Part shown: positions 53,791-63,168 of the stretch, in pieces
Position numbering within the stretch: the stretch's first letter is position 1
Layout of the letters: the number at the start of each line of letters is the position of its first letter
NCBI RefSeq assembly: GCF_003591005.1
Contig: NZ_QYYD01000001.1
Coordinates: 310,001 to 374,000, forward strand
Direction of reading: 5' to 3'
DNA length: 64,000 nucleotides
Source of the DNA: Rhodopseudomonas palustris
GTDB lineage: Bacteria; Pseudomonadota; Alphaproteobacteria; Rhizobiales; Xanthobacteraceae
The notes under the pieces: model-generated
What the model was told of the DNA's origin: nothing
Database searches by the model: none
Seen by the model: only the letters and a program-made list of their open reading frames with translations
Made by a program: the position numbers and the translations under genes

Positions 53791-54678
53791 ATGAAAATCG
53801 GCGTTGCAGGACTGGGGCGGATGGGCGGCGCGATCGCGCGCCGGCTGATCGACGTCGGTCACGAGGTCGCGGTGTGGAACCGGTCCGCCGAAAAGGCGGC
53901 CCCGCTCGCCGAGCTCGGTGCAGCGATCGCCGCTTCGCCGAAGGACCTGGCGCAGCGCAGCGAACTCATCATCACCCTGCTGACCGATGCCGATGCGATC
54001 GAGCAGGTATACGGCGGCGAGGCGGGCATGCTCGCCGGACCTGTCGCCGGCAAGCTGTTCGTCGAAATGAGCACGGTGCAGCCGTCGGCCGAGCAGGCGC
54101 TGGCGCAGCGCGTGACGGCTTGCGGGGGCTCGCTGCTGGAATGCCCCGTCGGTGGCACCGTTGGGCCGGCGCTGAGCGGCAAGCTGCTGGGATTTGCCGG
54201 CGGCGCGCAGGCGGACTTCGACCGGGCCAGGCCTGTGCTCGAGCAGCTCTGCCGCCGGGTCGAGCTGATGGGGCCGATCGGGGCGGGGGCCAGCATGAAG
54301 CTCGCGGTCAATCTGCCGCTCGCGGTGTTCTGGCAAAGTTTCGGCGAGGCCTATGCGCTGTGCCGCCATCTCGGCCGTGATCCGGCCTGGATGGTCGAAC
54401 TATTCGCCGAAACCTCGGGCGCGCCGAACGTGCTGCGCGCGCGGGGCGGCGCGGTGGCCAACGCGCTGCAAGCCAAAGATCCCGGCTCTGCGACGTTCGA
54501 CTGCGACTCGATCCGCAAGGATCTGCGCACCATGGTGGCCGAGGCCGAGGCGCTGGGCTTTGCGCTGCCGGTCGCGCAGCAGACGCTGAAGGTGTTCGAC
54601 CAGGCCAGCGAGGCGGGCTGGGGCGGACGCGACTGCACCGAACTGCCGGCCTATTGGCCGCCGACCCGATCAACCTGA
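53791..54678 (+). CDS. 3-hydroxyisobutyrate dehydrogenase family oxidoreductase
   Basis: The 295-residue beta-hydroxyacid dehydrogenase has an N-terminal Rossmann motif GLGRMGGAIARRL, the substrate-binding DCPVGGTVG-like ECPVGGTVG, and the catalytic Lys in GAGASMKLAVNL. Members oxidise 3-hydroxyisobutyrate, tartronate semialdehyde and similar hydroxyacids. The frame is open from 53764; MKIGVAGLGRMG at 53791 is the natural start. It lies 78 bp after livF. Confidence 0.92.
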   Translation: MKIGVAGLGRMGGAIARRLIDVGHEVAVWNRSAEKAAPLAELGAAIAASPKDLAQRSELIITLLTDADAIEQVYGGEAGMLAGPVAGKLFVEMSTVQPSAEQALAQRVTACGGSLLECPVGGTVGPALSGKLLGFAGGAQADFDRARPVLEQLCRRVELMGPIGAGASMKLAVNLPLAVFWQSFGEAYALCRHLGRDPAWMVELFAETSGAPNVLRARGGAVANALQAKDPGSATFDCDSIRKDLRTMVAEAEALGFALPVAQQTLKVFDQASEAGWGGRDCTELPAYWPPTRST

Positions 54679-54700
54679 ACTGCCGCGTGGAGACTAAGCG

Positions 54701-55591
54701 ATGAAGCCGATCCTGACCATCGATGGACATCATCACATCTGGCGGCTGAAGGATCTAACCTGGCTGTTGGGGCCGCAGGTGCCGCGGATCTTCGGCCCGT
54801 ACGAGCCGATCTGCCGGGACTACACGATCGACGAGTACCGCGCCGATATCGCCGCGTGCAACGTGGTCAAGTCGATCTATGTGCAGACCAACTGGCCGGC
54901 CGGCCAAAGCCTCGATGAAGCGCGCTGGGTGCAGTCGGTCGCCGACGCCACCGGATGGCCGCACGCCAACGTCGCGCATGCCGATCTGGCCGATCCCGCG
55001 GTCGGCGATCTGCTAAAACAGCTCCACGCCCTGCCGCTGACCCGCGGCATCCGTCAGCAGCTGCACTGGCACAGCAATCCGCAATACAGTTTTGCCCCGC
55101 GCCCCGATGTGATGAACGATCCCGCCTGGCGACGAGGGCTGAGCCTGGTGACGGAGCTCGGGCTGCTGTTCGAGCTGCAGGTGTTCACCTCGCAGATGGC
55201 CGACAGCGTTCGCCTCGCGCGCGATTTTCCCGACACCATCTTCGTGTTGGAGCACGCCGGGATGCTGGAAGATACTTCGCCGGAGGGTTGGCAGGCCTGG
55301 CGCGACGGCATGTCGGCGCTGGCGGACTGTCCTAATGTCAACGTCAAACTATCCGGGCTCGGCACGTTCGACCATGCCTATCGTTTCGAAGTCATCGCAC
55401 CGATCATCAAGCAGACGGTGGAGCTGTTCGGGGCGAAACGGTGCCTGTTCGGAAGTAATTTCCCGATCGAAAAGCTTTGGACCGACTACCAGTCTCTTTA
55501 TCGGACGTTTCGGCGCGCGATTGATCATCTGACTGAGGCGGAGCAAACCGAGATCCTGTTCAATACCGCGGCGCGTCTGTACCGGATCTAG
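54701..55591 (+). CDS. Amidohydrolase, fuconolactonase-like (COG3618)
   Basis: The 296-residue TIM-barrel metal hydrolase begins with TIDGHHHIW (His10-12 region) and has FVLEHAGM and LFGSNFPIEKL, typical of the Amidohydro_2 group that includes L-fuconolactonase, L-rhamnono-lactonase and 2-pyrone-4,6-dicarboxylate hydrolase. A lactonase acting after the dehydrogenases of this island would fit. It is 22 bp after the dehydrogenase and ends the island. Confidence 0.88.
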   Translation: MKPILTIDGHHHIWRLKDLTWLLGPQVPRIFGPYEPICRDYTIDEYRADIAACNVVKSIYVQTNWPAGQSLDEARWVQSVADATGWPHANVAHADLADPAVGDLLKQLHALPLTRGIRQQLHWHSNPQYSFAPRPDVMNDPAWRRGLSLVTELGLLFELQVFTSQMADSVRLARDFPDTIFVLEHAGMLEDTSPEGWQAWRDGMSALADCPNVNVKLSGLGTFDHAYRFEVIAPIIKQTVELFGAKRCLFGSNFPIEKLWTDYQSLYRTFRRAIDHLTEAEQTEILFNTAARLYRI

Positions 55592-55695
55592 GCGAGCGTA
55601 GGCGGTGCAGGAAACTGAAACGACCAAGCCGCATGGCGGGGGACAAAAGATCATCGCAGTCCCCTCCATTCGAAATCTCCAAGCCCGCTATTCGT

Positions 55696-56148
55696 CTATA
55701 TTCGCAAGTCGTTATCATGCAACGCGATCCGCGTTTCGCGCGCGAGATCGACAAGGGACGCACAAAACGCAAGCATCGCGGCCGTGAACAGGATAGCGAC
55801 GCCGTGTTCGTGCGCGAGGCGCAGCAGCGAACTGATGAAGGCGACGATGATGATCAGCGAAGTCAGGATCGCAGCGATGACGGCAAAGTACAGTGATCGA
55901 TTGAGCAGCGCGGCACGCCGGCGAAGCCTCGACAGATCATTCTTGAGGAATGACCTTTCTCTGTCATCGTCCGAAATTCCATGAACGAACTGCGCCCGCT
56001 CGATCACTCGATTGATCTTAGTGACCAGCACAGAGATGAATGCCGCGACCGCCCCGAGTAGAAATGCCGGCGCCGCGACATTGGCGATGATGTGGCCGAA
56101 CTGATCGATCGACGGCGTCACCGGCAGCAGATTCGATACGTCTGACAT
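55696..56148 (-). CDS. DUF2721 family membrane protein
   Basis: The 150-residue product has helices at about 20-40, 80-105 and 112-132 and the DUF2721 loop RVIERAQFVHGISDDDRE. Function unknown. The start MSDVSNLLPVTP at 56148 was preferred to 56187. It lies convergent to the amidohydrolase and divergent from the sulfate-ester cassette. Confidence 0.85.
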   Translation of the reverse strand: MSDVSNLLPVTPSIDQFGHIIANVAAPAFLLGAVAAFISVLVTKINRVIERAQFVHGISDDDRERSFLKNDLSRLRRRAALLNRSLYFAVIAAILTSLIIIVAFISSLLRLAHEHGVAILFTAAMLAFCASLVDLARETRIALHDNDLRI

Positions 56149-56387
56149 GGACAGACTCTCGACGGTTAAGCGGTCCTGGCCGCTCAATACGGTATATTAC
56201 CACACCTCGGTCTCGGCTTCCGGAGCCGTCGCGGCCGCGCGTCAGATCACGGGCGGCCATCTCAATCCGACGGTCAACATTTCCTTCGCTGCCAGACTTC
56301 GAGCCGACGTCGATCTTCTGCTCGAGTTGTGCCCATTGCAACCAGTGGCTTCTCGCTTCCGGAGGAGGCGCCTTCCAGATTGACTTT

Positions 56388-56414
56388 GTCATAACATTCG
56401 GGAAATGTCGTGAC
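56388..56414 (+). promoter_or_regulatory. Candidate operator before the ABC transporter operon
   Basis: GTCATAACATT (56388-56398), CGGGA, AATGTCGTGAC (56404-56414): an inverted repeat with 9 of 11 pairs matched, 38 bp upstream of the start. Could be bound by the GntR/UTRA regulator encoded in the operon. The rest of the 304-bp gap shows nothing else clear. Confidence 0.45.
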
Positions 56415-56452
56415 TTAACCGGTGCCATAAAACCGGAGCAAGGGAGGACCAC

Positions 56453-57841
56453 ATGGCCTTTGAGCCGACCAGACGAGCCGTTTTGCGGACCGGCGCGGCG
56501 ATGACTGCGTTGTTATCCGCCCCCGCCTTGATCGGCCGGGCACGTGCCCAGGACGGGGATCTCGCGCCTTACAAAGCCGCAAAAATCGATTGGCAGCAGT
56601 TCAAGGGCGAGCAGATCACCGTCGCGGTGATCCCGGCCAGCTACTTCGAGAACCTGATCACGCTCGCACCGCAGTTCAAGGAACTCACCGGCATCGACGT
56701 GCGCTTCGAGAAAATCCCGCCGGCGCAGATCCGGCAGAAGAGCGTCATCGACCTCACTTCCAAGACCGGCACCTACGCGACGCACGCGGCCGATCCGATG
56801 TACTTTGCGCTTTATGCGGCGAACAAATGGGTCGAGCCGCTGGATACGTATCTGGCCGACAAATCATTGACCGACGCCGAGTGGTTCAAGTTCGACGACA
56901 TCATTCCGGCCTGGCGCAGTGCCGACAGCGTCGACGGCAAGCTGTACGGCATGCCGTATGACGGTGAAGTCACCATTCAGGTCTATCGCAAGGATCTGTT
57001 CGAGGCCAAGGGCCTGAAGCCGGCCGACACGCTCGAGCAGTACATGTCGAACGCTGCGGCGCTGAATGCGCCGAACGAACGGGTCTGGGGCGCGGCGCTG
57101 CGCGGCGTCGCCGGTGCCGGGCAGAATATGTACATCTACCCGTCGCTGTTCCGCGAGTTCGGCGGCGAGTGGATGAAAGGCGGCAAGCTCACCGTCAACG
57201 GCCCGGAAGCCGAGGCTGCGCTGGCCTGGTACGTCGACCTGATGCGCAAATACGCGCCGACGGCCGCGGCGAACTGGAACTGGCCGGACATCGCAGACGC
57301 GTTCTCGCAAGGCACCGTGGCGAGCTACATCGACGCGCATTCCTCCGCCTCGGTTATCAACAATCCGGACAAGTCCAAAGTGATCGGCAAGGTTGCCTAT
57401 GCGCGCTGGCCGAAGGGGCCGGGCGGCAAGCGCACCACCTCGATCTGGAACTGGGGCTTCCCGATCAATGCCGCGCTGCCCGACAAGAAGAAGAAGGCGA
57501 CGTGGCTGTTCATCCAGTGGGCCGCCAGTGCCGAAACCCAGGCCCGCACGGCGCATCGCTTCGCCGGATCGACCAAGCGCTCGGGCGTCAACCGCAGCTC
57601 GATCTGGCGCGATCCGGACTACGTCAAGCTGATGAACGGCTTCGGCGACAATTTCGTCGAGGCGACGATGCAGTCGCTCGAGCAGGACACCGATGTCGAC
57701 TGGCGGCCGCGCGTGCCGCAATGGCCGGCGATCGGCGACACCATGGCGACGGCGATTCAGGCTGCACTGTCGGGCCAGGCCACCGTCAAGGCCGCGCTCG
57801 ACGACGCACAGAAGCGTATCGAACCGATGATGCGCGGCTGA
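56453..57841 (+). CDS. ABC sugar-type substrate-binding protein, Tat-exported
   Basis: The 462-residue product has a twin-arginine signal (TRRAVLRTGAAM, cleavage near GRARAQ) and the extracellular solute-binding fold of family 1 (CUT1 transporters): ITLAPQFKELTGIDVRFEKIP and GMPYDGEVTIQVYRKDLFEA. The Tat signal implies export in folded state. GGGAGG five bases before the ATG. It opens the operon with two permeases and an ATPase. Confidence 0.93.
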   Translation: MAFEPTRRAVLRTGAAMTALLSAPALIGRARAQDGDLAPYKAAKIDWQQFKGEQITVAVIPASYFENLITLAPQFKELTGIDVRFEKIPPAQIRQKSVIDLTSKTGTYATHAADPMYFALYAANKWVEPLDTYLADKSLTDAEWFKFDDIIPAWRSADSVDGKLYGMPYDGEVTIQVYRKDLFEAKGLKPADTLEQYMSNAAALNAPNERVWGAALRGVAGAGQNMYIYPSLFREFGGEWMKGGKLTVNGPEAEAALAWYVDLMRKYAPTAAANWNWPDIADAFSQGTVASYIDAHSSASVINNPDKSKVIGKVAYARWPKGPGGKRTTSIWNWGFPINAALPDKKKKATWLFIQWAASAETQARTAHRFAGSTKRSGVNRSSIWRDPDYVKLMNGFGDNFVEATMQSLEQDTDVDWRPRVPQWPAIGDTMATAIQAALSGQATVKAALDDAQKRIEPMMRG

Positions 57842-57844
57842 GCG

Positions 57845-58765
57845 ATGACGACGACCGACATCGCGAGCGCGCCGGCGGGCAGCGGCTATGATCGTGAGCT
57901 GGCGCGGCGGGAGCGGAGGTTCGCCTCCGCTCTGCTGGCACCGGCCTTCGTCGCCCTGACGGCGACGACGACGTTCCCGCTGCTGTATCTGGTGTGGACC
58001 AGCGCCCACCGCGTCGATCTCGCGATGCCGTTCATGAACGGCTATGTCGGTCTCGAGAACTACACGGTGCTGCTTGCCGACGACCGGTTCTGGTCGTCGC
58101 TGCTGGTCAGCCTGATCTACACGGGCTCCACCGTGGTGCTGCAGGTCGTCATCGGACTCGCGCTGGCGCTGCTGGTGATGGACATGAAGCGCGGGCAGGG
58201 CTGGTTCAGGCTGATCGCGATTCTGCCGGTGGTGCTGTCGCCGGCGGTGGTGGGCATGATCTGGCGCACCTTCATGCTGGCGCCGGAATTCGGCATCGTC
58301 GATTTCCTCGCCATCAATGCCGGGCTCGGCAGCCAGAACTGGCTCGGCGAGCCGAAGCTGGCGATGCTGTCGGTGATCGCCATCCACACCTGGCAGTGGA
58401 CGCCGTTCGCCTTCATGGTGCTGCTGGCCTCGCTGGCGTCGCTGCCCGACGATATCTACGAAGCGGCCCGGCTCGACCGCGCTTCGGCGTGGCAGCGCTT
58501 CGTTCGGATCACGCTGCCCTTGCTGCGGCCCGCCATCGTCATGGTGATCATCATGCGGACGATGGTGGCGCTGACCGCCTTCGCGGCGATCTTCACGGTC
58601 ACCGCGGGCGGACCCGGCACCGCGACGGAGATCCTCAACCTGTACGCCTACCGCAAGTCCTTCACCGAGCTGTCGTTCGGCTACGGATCTGCACTCGCCG
58701 TGGCGCTGCTGATCGTCACCATCCTGATCTCGGGCGTGCTGTTCGCGCTGCGGAGGTCGAAATGA
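57845..58765 (+). CDS. CUT1-type ABC permease (MalF/UgpA-like)
   Basis: The 306-residue membrane protein has six main helices and the EAA loop ALPDDIYEAARLDRASAWQRF-like LPDDIYEAARLDRASAWQRF that docks on the ATPase. It follows the binding protein after 3 bp and overlaps the next permease start by 4 bp. Confidence 0.93.
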   Translation: MTTTDIASAPAGSGYDRELARRERRFASALLAPAFVALTATTTFPLLYLVWTSAHRVDLAMPFMNGYVGLENYTVLLADDRFWSSLLVSLIYTGSTVVLQVVIGLALALLVMDMKRGQGWFRLIAILPVVLSPAVVGMIWRTFMLAPEFGIVDFLAINAGLGSQNWLGEPKLAMLSVIAIHTWQWTPFAFMVLLASLASLPDDIYEAARLDRASAWQRFVRITLPLLRPAIVMVIIMRTMVALTAFAAIFTVTAGGPGTATEILNLYAYRKSFTELSFGYGSALAVALLIVTILISGVLFALRRSK

Positions 58766-59597
58766 CCGGCAAGCGGCTGCGTATCATCGCCGTGACGGCA
58801 GTGTCGCTGATCTTTCTGCTGGCCTGGGCGTTCCCGATTCTGTGGAGCGTGCTGAACTCGCTCAAGACCGATCAGGACGTGCTCGCCTATCCGCCCAAGC
58901 TGCTGTTCGCCCCGACGCTCGACGCCTATCGCGACGTGCTGTTCGGCTCCAGCTCGATCCTGCCCAATCTCGTGTCCAGCATGATCATCTCGGTCGGCAC
59001 CACGATCATCACCATGGTGATGGCGGTCCCGGCAGCCTATGCCCTCGCGCGGCTGCGCTTTCGTGGCAAGAAGGCGGCCGGCTTCTACGTCCTGGTGACG
59101 CAAATGCTGCCGCCGGTCGGGATCATCATTCCGTATTTCATGATCCTGCGGAATATCGGCTGGATCGACACCTATCAGGGCATCATCCTGATCTATCTGT
59201 CGTTCTCGCTGCCGTTCGCGATCTGGCTGCTAGTCTCGTATTTCGAGGATATTCCTTTCGAGATGGAAGAGGCCGCTTATCTGGACGGCGCATCACGTAT
59301 GAAGACGCTGTGGCGGATCATCATTCCGCAGGTGCGCGGCGGCATCGCCGTCACCGTGGTGTTCGTGTTTCTCAACGCCTGGAACGAGTTTCTGTTTGCC
59401 GTCGTGCTGAGCGGCAACACGGTGCGGCCGGTGACGGTCGCGATGTTCAATTTCGTTTCGGTCGAGCAGACGCTGTGGACCAAGCTCGCCGCCGTCTCGG
59501 TGCTGGCGATGCTGCCGGTCATCATTCTCGGGGTGGTGGCGCAGAAGCACATCGTCAAGGGATTGACGGTGGGCGCGGTCAAGGGAGGAGGGCGCCG

Positions 59598-59601
<4 letters not shown>
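58762..59601 (+). CDS. CUT1-type ABC permease (MalG/UgpE-like)
   Basis: The 279-residue membrane protein has six helices and the EAA loop FEMEEAAYLDGASRMKTLWR. GGAGG lies seven bases before the ATG at 58762, which overlaps the stop of the first permease. Its own stop overlaps the ATPase start. Confidence 0.93.
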
Positions 59602-60650
<1,049 letters not shown>

Positions 60651-60654
60651 CGCC

Positions 60655-61431
60655 ATGCCGGTGACACCTCGCGCCAGGACCAAGCCTCGCAACGGGGCCG
60701 CCGCGGCACCGGCAGCGGACACGCCGCTGCACATCCAGATCCGCGAGGCGATCCGCAGCAAGGTCAAAGCCGGCGAGCTGATCGACGCGACCGGCCGGTT
60801 GATGACCGAAGCTGAGCTCGGCGCGCATTTCGGCGTCAGCCGCATCACCATCCGCAACGCCATCGCGCCGCTGGTTGCCCAGGGCATGTTCGACCGCTCG
60901 CGCGGTCGCGGGACCTTCCTGCGTTCGAACCAGCCGGAAAACTGGGTTGGCCGGCTGATGGGCTTCTCCGAAACCATCCGCGATGCCGGTTACACCGCCG
61001 GCGCGCGCGTGTTGCAACAGGGCATGACCAACCGTCACGATGCCGCCGTCCGTGACGAACTGCGCGAGCGCGCGGTGTGGCAGTTGAAGCGGGTGCGGCT
61101 CGCCGACCAGACGCCGATCGCCATCGAGCACGCGTTCTATCCACCGGACATCGGGCTCGAGCTGGAGAAGCGCGACCTCACCGACATCCTGATGTATCGC
61201 GTGTTCGAACAGGAGCTCGGCCTCGCGATCAAGGATGCGCGCCAGAGCATCGGAGCCGATCTCGCAGACGCCGCCAGCGCCGAGCTGCTCGGCGTCACGC
61301 CCGGCGCACCGCTGCTATCGATCGAGCGTGTCACCTTCGGAGAGGACGGCCGCGTGCTGGAGTTGCTGCGCGCCGTCTATCTGCCCGACTATTTCCGCCT
61401 CAGCATCAGCCTGACGCGGCGACAGACCTGA
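60655..61431 (+). CDS. GntR/HutC (UTRA) family transcriptional regulator
   Basis: The 258-residue product has an N-terminal winged HTH (PLHIQIREAIRSKVKAGELI ... FGVSRITIRNAIAPLVAQGM) and a UTRA ligand-binding domain (IEHAFYPPDIG ... LLSIERVTFGEDGRVLE). It begins 4 bp after the ATPase and precedes the sulfatase, so it likely responds to the imported compound or its product. Confidence 0.94.
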   Translation: MPVTPRARTKPRNGAAAAPAADTPLHIQIREAIRSKVKAGELIDATGRLMTEAELGAHFGVSRITIRNAIAPLVAQGMFDRSRGRGTFLRSNQPENWVGRLMGFSETIRDAGYTAGARVLQQGMTNRHDAAVRDELRERAVWQLKRVRLADQTPIAIEHAFYPPDIGLELEKRDLTDILMYRVFEQELGLAIKDARQSIGADLADAASAELLGVTPGAPLLSIERVTFGEDGRVLELLRAVYLPDYFRLSISLTRRQT

Positions 61432-61467
61432 TAACCCCGGATCCAACAACAAACGAGAAATGACGCT

Positions 61468-63111
61468 ATGGCGAACGGTGCGAAGTCTCAACAGGGCCCC
61501 AACATCCTGCTGATCCTCAACGACGACATGGGGTTCTCGGACATCGGCTGCTACGGTGGCGAAATCGACACGCCGAATCTCAATCGGCTCGCGGCGAGCG
61601 GTCTGCGCTATTCGCAGTTCTACAACACCGCGCGCTGCAGCCCGTCGCGCGCCTCGCTGCTGACCGGCCTGCACCCGCACCAGACCGGCATCGGCATCCT
61701 GACCTACAGCAACGGCCCGGAAGGCTATTCGGGAAACCTGAACAAAAGCTGCGTCACCATTGCCGAGGTGCTGAAGCAGGCCAAGTACAAGACCTACCTC
61801 AGTGGCAAGTGGCACATCGCCGCCAGCCTCACCGAGCCGACCGATGCCTGGCCGCTGCAGCGCGGGTTCGAGCACTTTTACGGCACGATCATCGGCGCCG
61901 GCAGCTTCTATCATCCGAATACGCTGACCCGCGGCAATGACAATGTCGAGCACGAGGCCGTCAACGATCCGTCGTTCTTCTACACCGACGCGATCAGCGA
62001 TCAGGCCGTCAGCTACATCCGGCAGCACCATCAGAAGCACGCCGCGCAGCCGTTCTTTCAATACGTCGCCTACACGGCGCCGCACTGGCCCCTCCACGCC
62101 CACGAGGAGGATATCGCCAAGTACAAGGGGCGCTTCGACGCCGGCTGGGATCAGCTTCGCGAGGAGCGGCTGAAGCGGCTGGTCGAGGATGGCCTGATCC
62201 ATCCGAACTGGCGGCTGACGGATCGCGATCCGAGCCAGCCGCCTTTCACCGAGGCCGAGCATCGCGACTGGACGTTGCGCTGCATGGAGGTCTACGCCGC
62301 GCAGATCGACCGGATGGATCAGGGCATCGGGCGGATCATCGCGGCGCTCGAGCAGACCGGGCAACTCGACAACACGCTGATCATCTTCCTGTCGGATAAC
62401 GGCGCCTGCGCCGAAGACATTCCGGAAGGTGTCACCGCCAAGGAACTCGTCGACGAACTGATGATCGCGCAGGCCAAGACCCGCGACGGCCGGCCGGTGA
62501 AGTTCGGCAACGATCCATCGCTGATGCCGGGCGGCGAGGACACCTATCAGAGCTACGGCACCGCCTGGGCCAATCTGTCGAACGCTCCGTTCCGGCTTTA
62601 CAAGCACTGGGTGCATGAGGGCGGCATCGCCACGCCGTTCATCGTGCACTGGCCGCAAGGCATCAAGGAGAAGGGCGGGCTGAGACATAATCCGAGCCAA
62701 TTGCCGGACGTGATGGCAACGATCCTGGAAGTCTCCGGAGCTACCTATCCGACCGAATACAACGGCAACACGATCTTGCCGTGTGAAGGCACAAGTCTGG
62801 TGCCGTCATTCGCCTCGGCCTATGGCGAACGCGGGCCGCTGTTCTGGGAACATGAGGGCAACGCCGCGATACGCGTCGGCAAGTGGAAGCTGGTGCGCAA
62901 ATATCCCGGCCCGTGGGAGCTGTACGATATGGAGACGGACCGCACCGAAATGCACGATCTCGCCGCCGAGCAGCCCGATCGCGTGCGCGACATGGCGGCG
63001 CAATATCAGGCATGGGCCGATCGCTGCGGCGTGATTCCGCGCGAGAAGATCCTTGAATTGATGAAGGCCGAGGGCGGCAACGCGTTCTGGGAAGAAGACA
63101 AGCAGAAGTAA
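61468..63111 (+). CDS. Arylsulfatase-type sulfate-ester hydrolase (cytoplasmic)
   Basis: The 547-residue type I sulfatase has metal ligands Asp19-Asp20 (NDDMGFSD), the formylglycine site C57-S-P-S-R61 (ARCSPSRASLLTG), SGKWHIAA and IIFLSDNGACAED. No signal peptide is present, so it acts in the cytoplasm, on a substrate brought in by the transporter next door. Cys57 must be oxidised to formylglycine by the FGE encoded 57 bp downstream. Substrate unknown; close in type to bacterial AtsA-like enzymes. Confidence 0.93.
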   Translation: MANGAKSQQGPNILLILNDDMGFSDIGCYGGEIDTPNLNRLAASGLRYSQFYNTARCSPSRASLLTGLHPHQTGIGILTYSNGPEGYSGNLNKSCVTIAEVLKQAKYKTYLSGKWHIAASLTEPTDAWPLQRGFEHFYGTIIGAGSFYHPNTLTRGNDNVEHEAVNDPSFFYTDAISDQAVSYIRQHHQKHAAQPFFQYVAYTAPHWPLHAHEEDIAKYKGRFDAGWDQLREERLKRLVEDGLIHPNWRLTDRDPSQPPFTEAEHRDWTLRCMEVYAAQIDRMDQGIGRIIAALEQTGQLDNTLIIFLSDNGACAEDIPEGVTAKELVDELMIAQAKTRDGRPVKFGNDPSLMPGGEDTYQSYGTAWANLSNAPFRLYKHWVHEGGIATPFIVHWPQGIKEKGGLRHNPSQLPDVMATILEVSGATYPTEYNGNTILPCEGTSLVPSFASAYGERGPLFWEHEGNAAIRVGKWKLVRKYPGPWELYDMETDRTEMHDLAAEQPDRVRDMAAQYQAWADRCGVIPREKILELMKAEGGNAFWEEDKQK

Positions 63112-63168
63112 CCGCGCAACATCTGCAAGACGCAAGGGCGTCGCGCGACCATCGCGAGGAAGCGGCCG

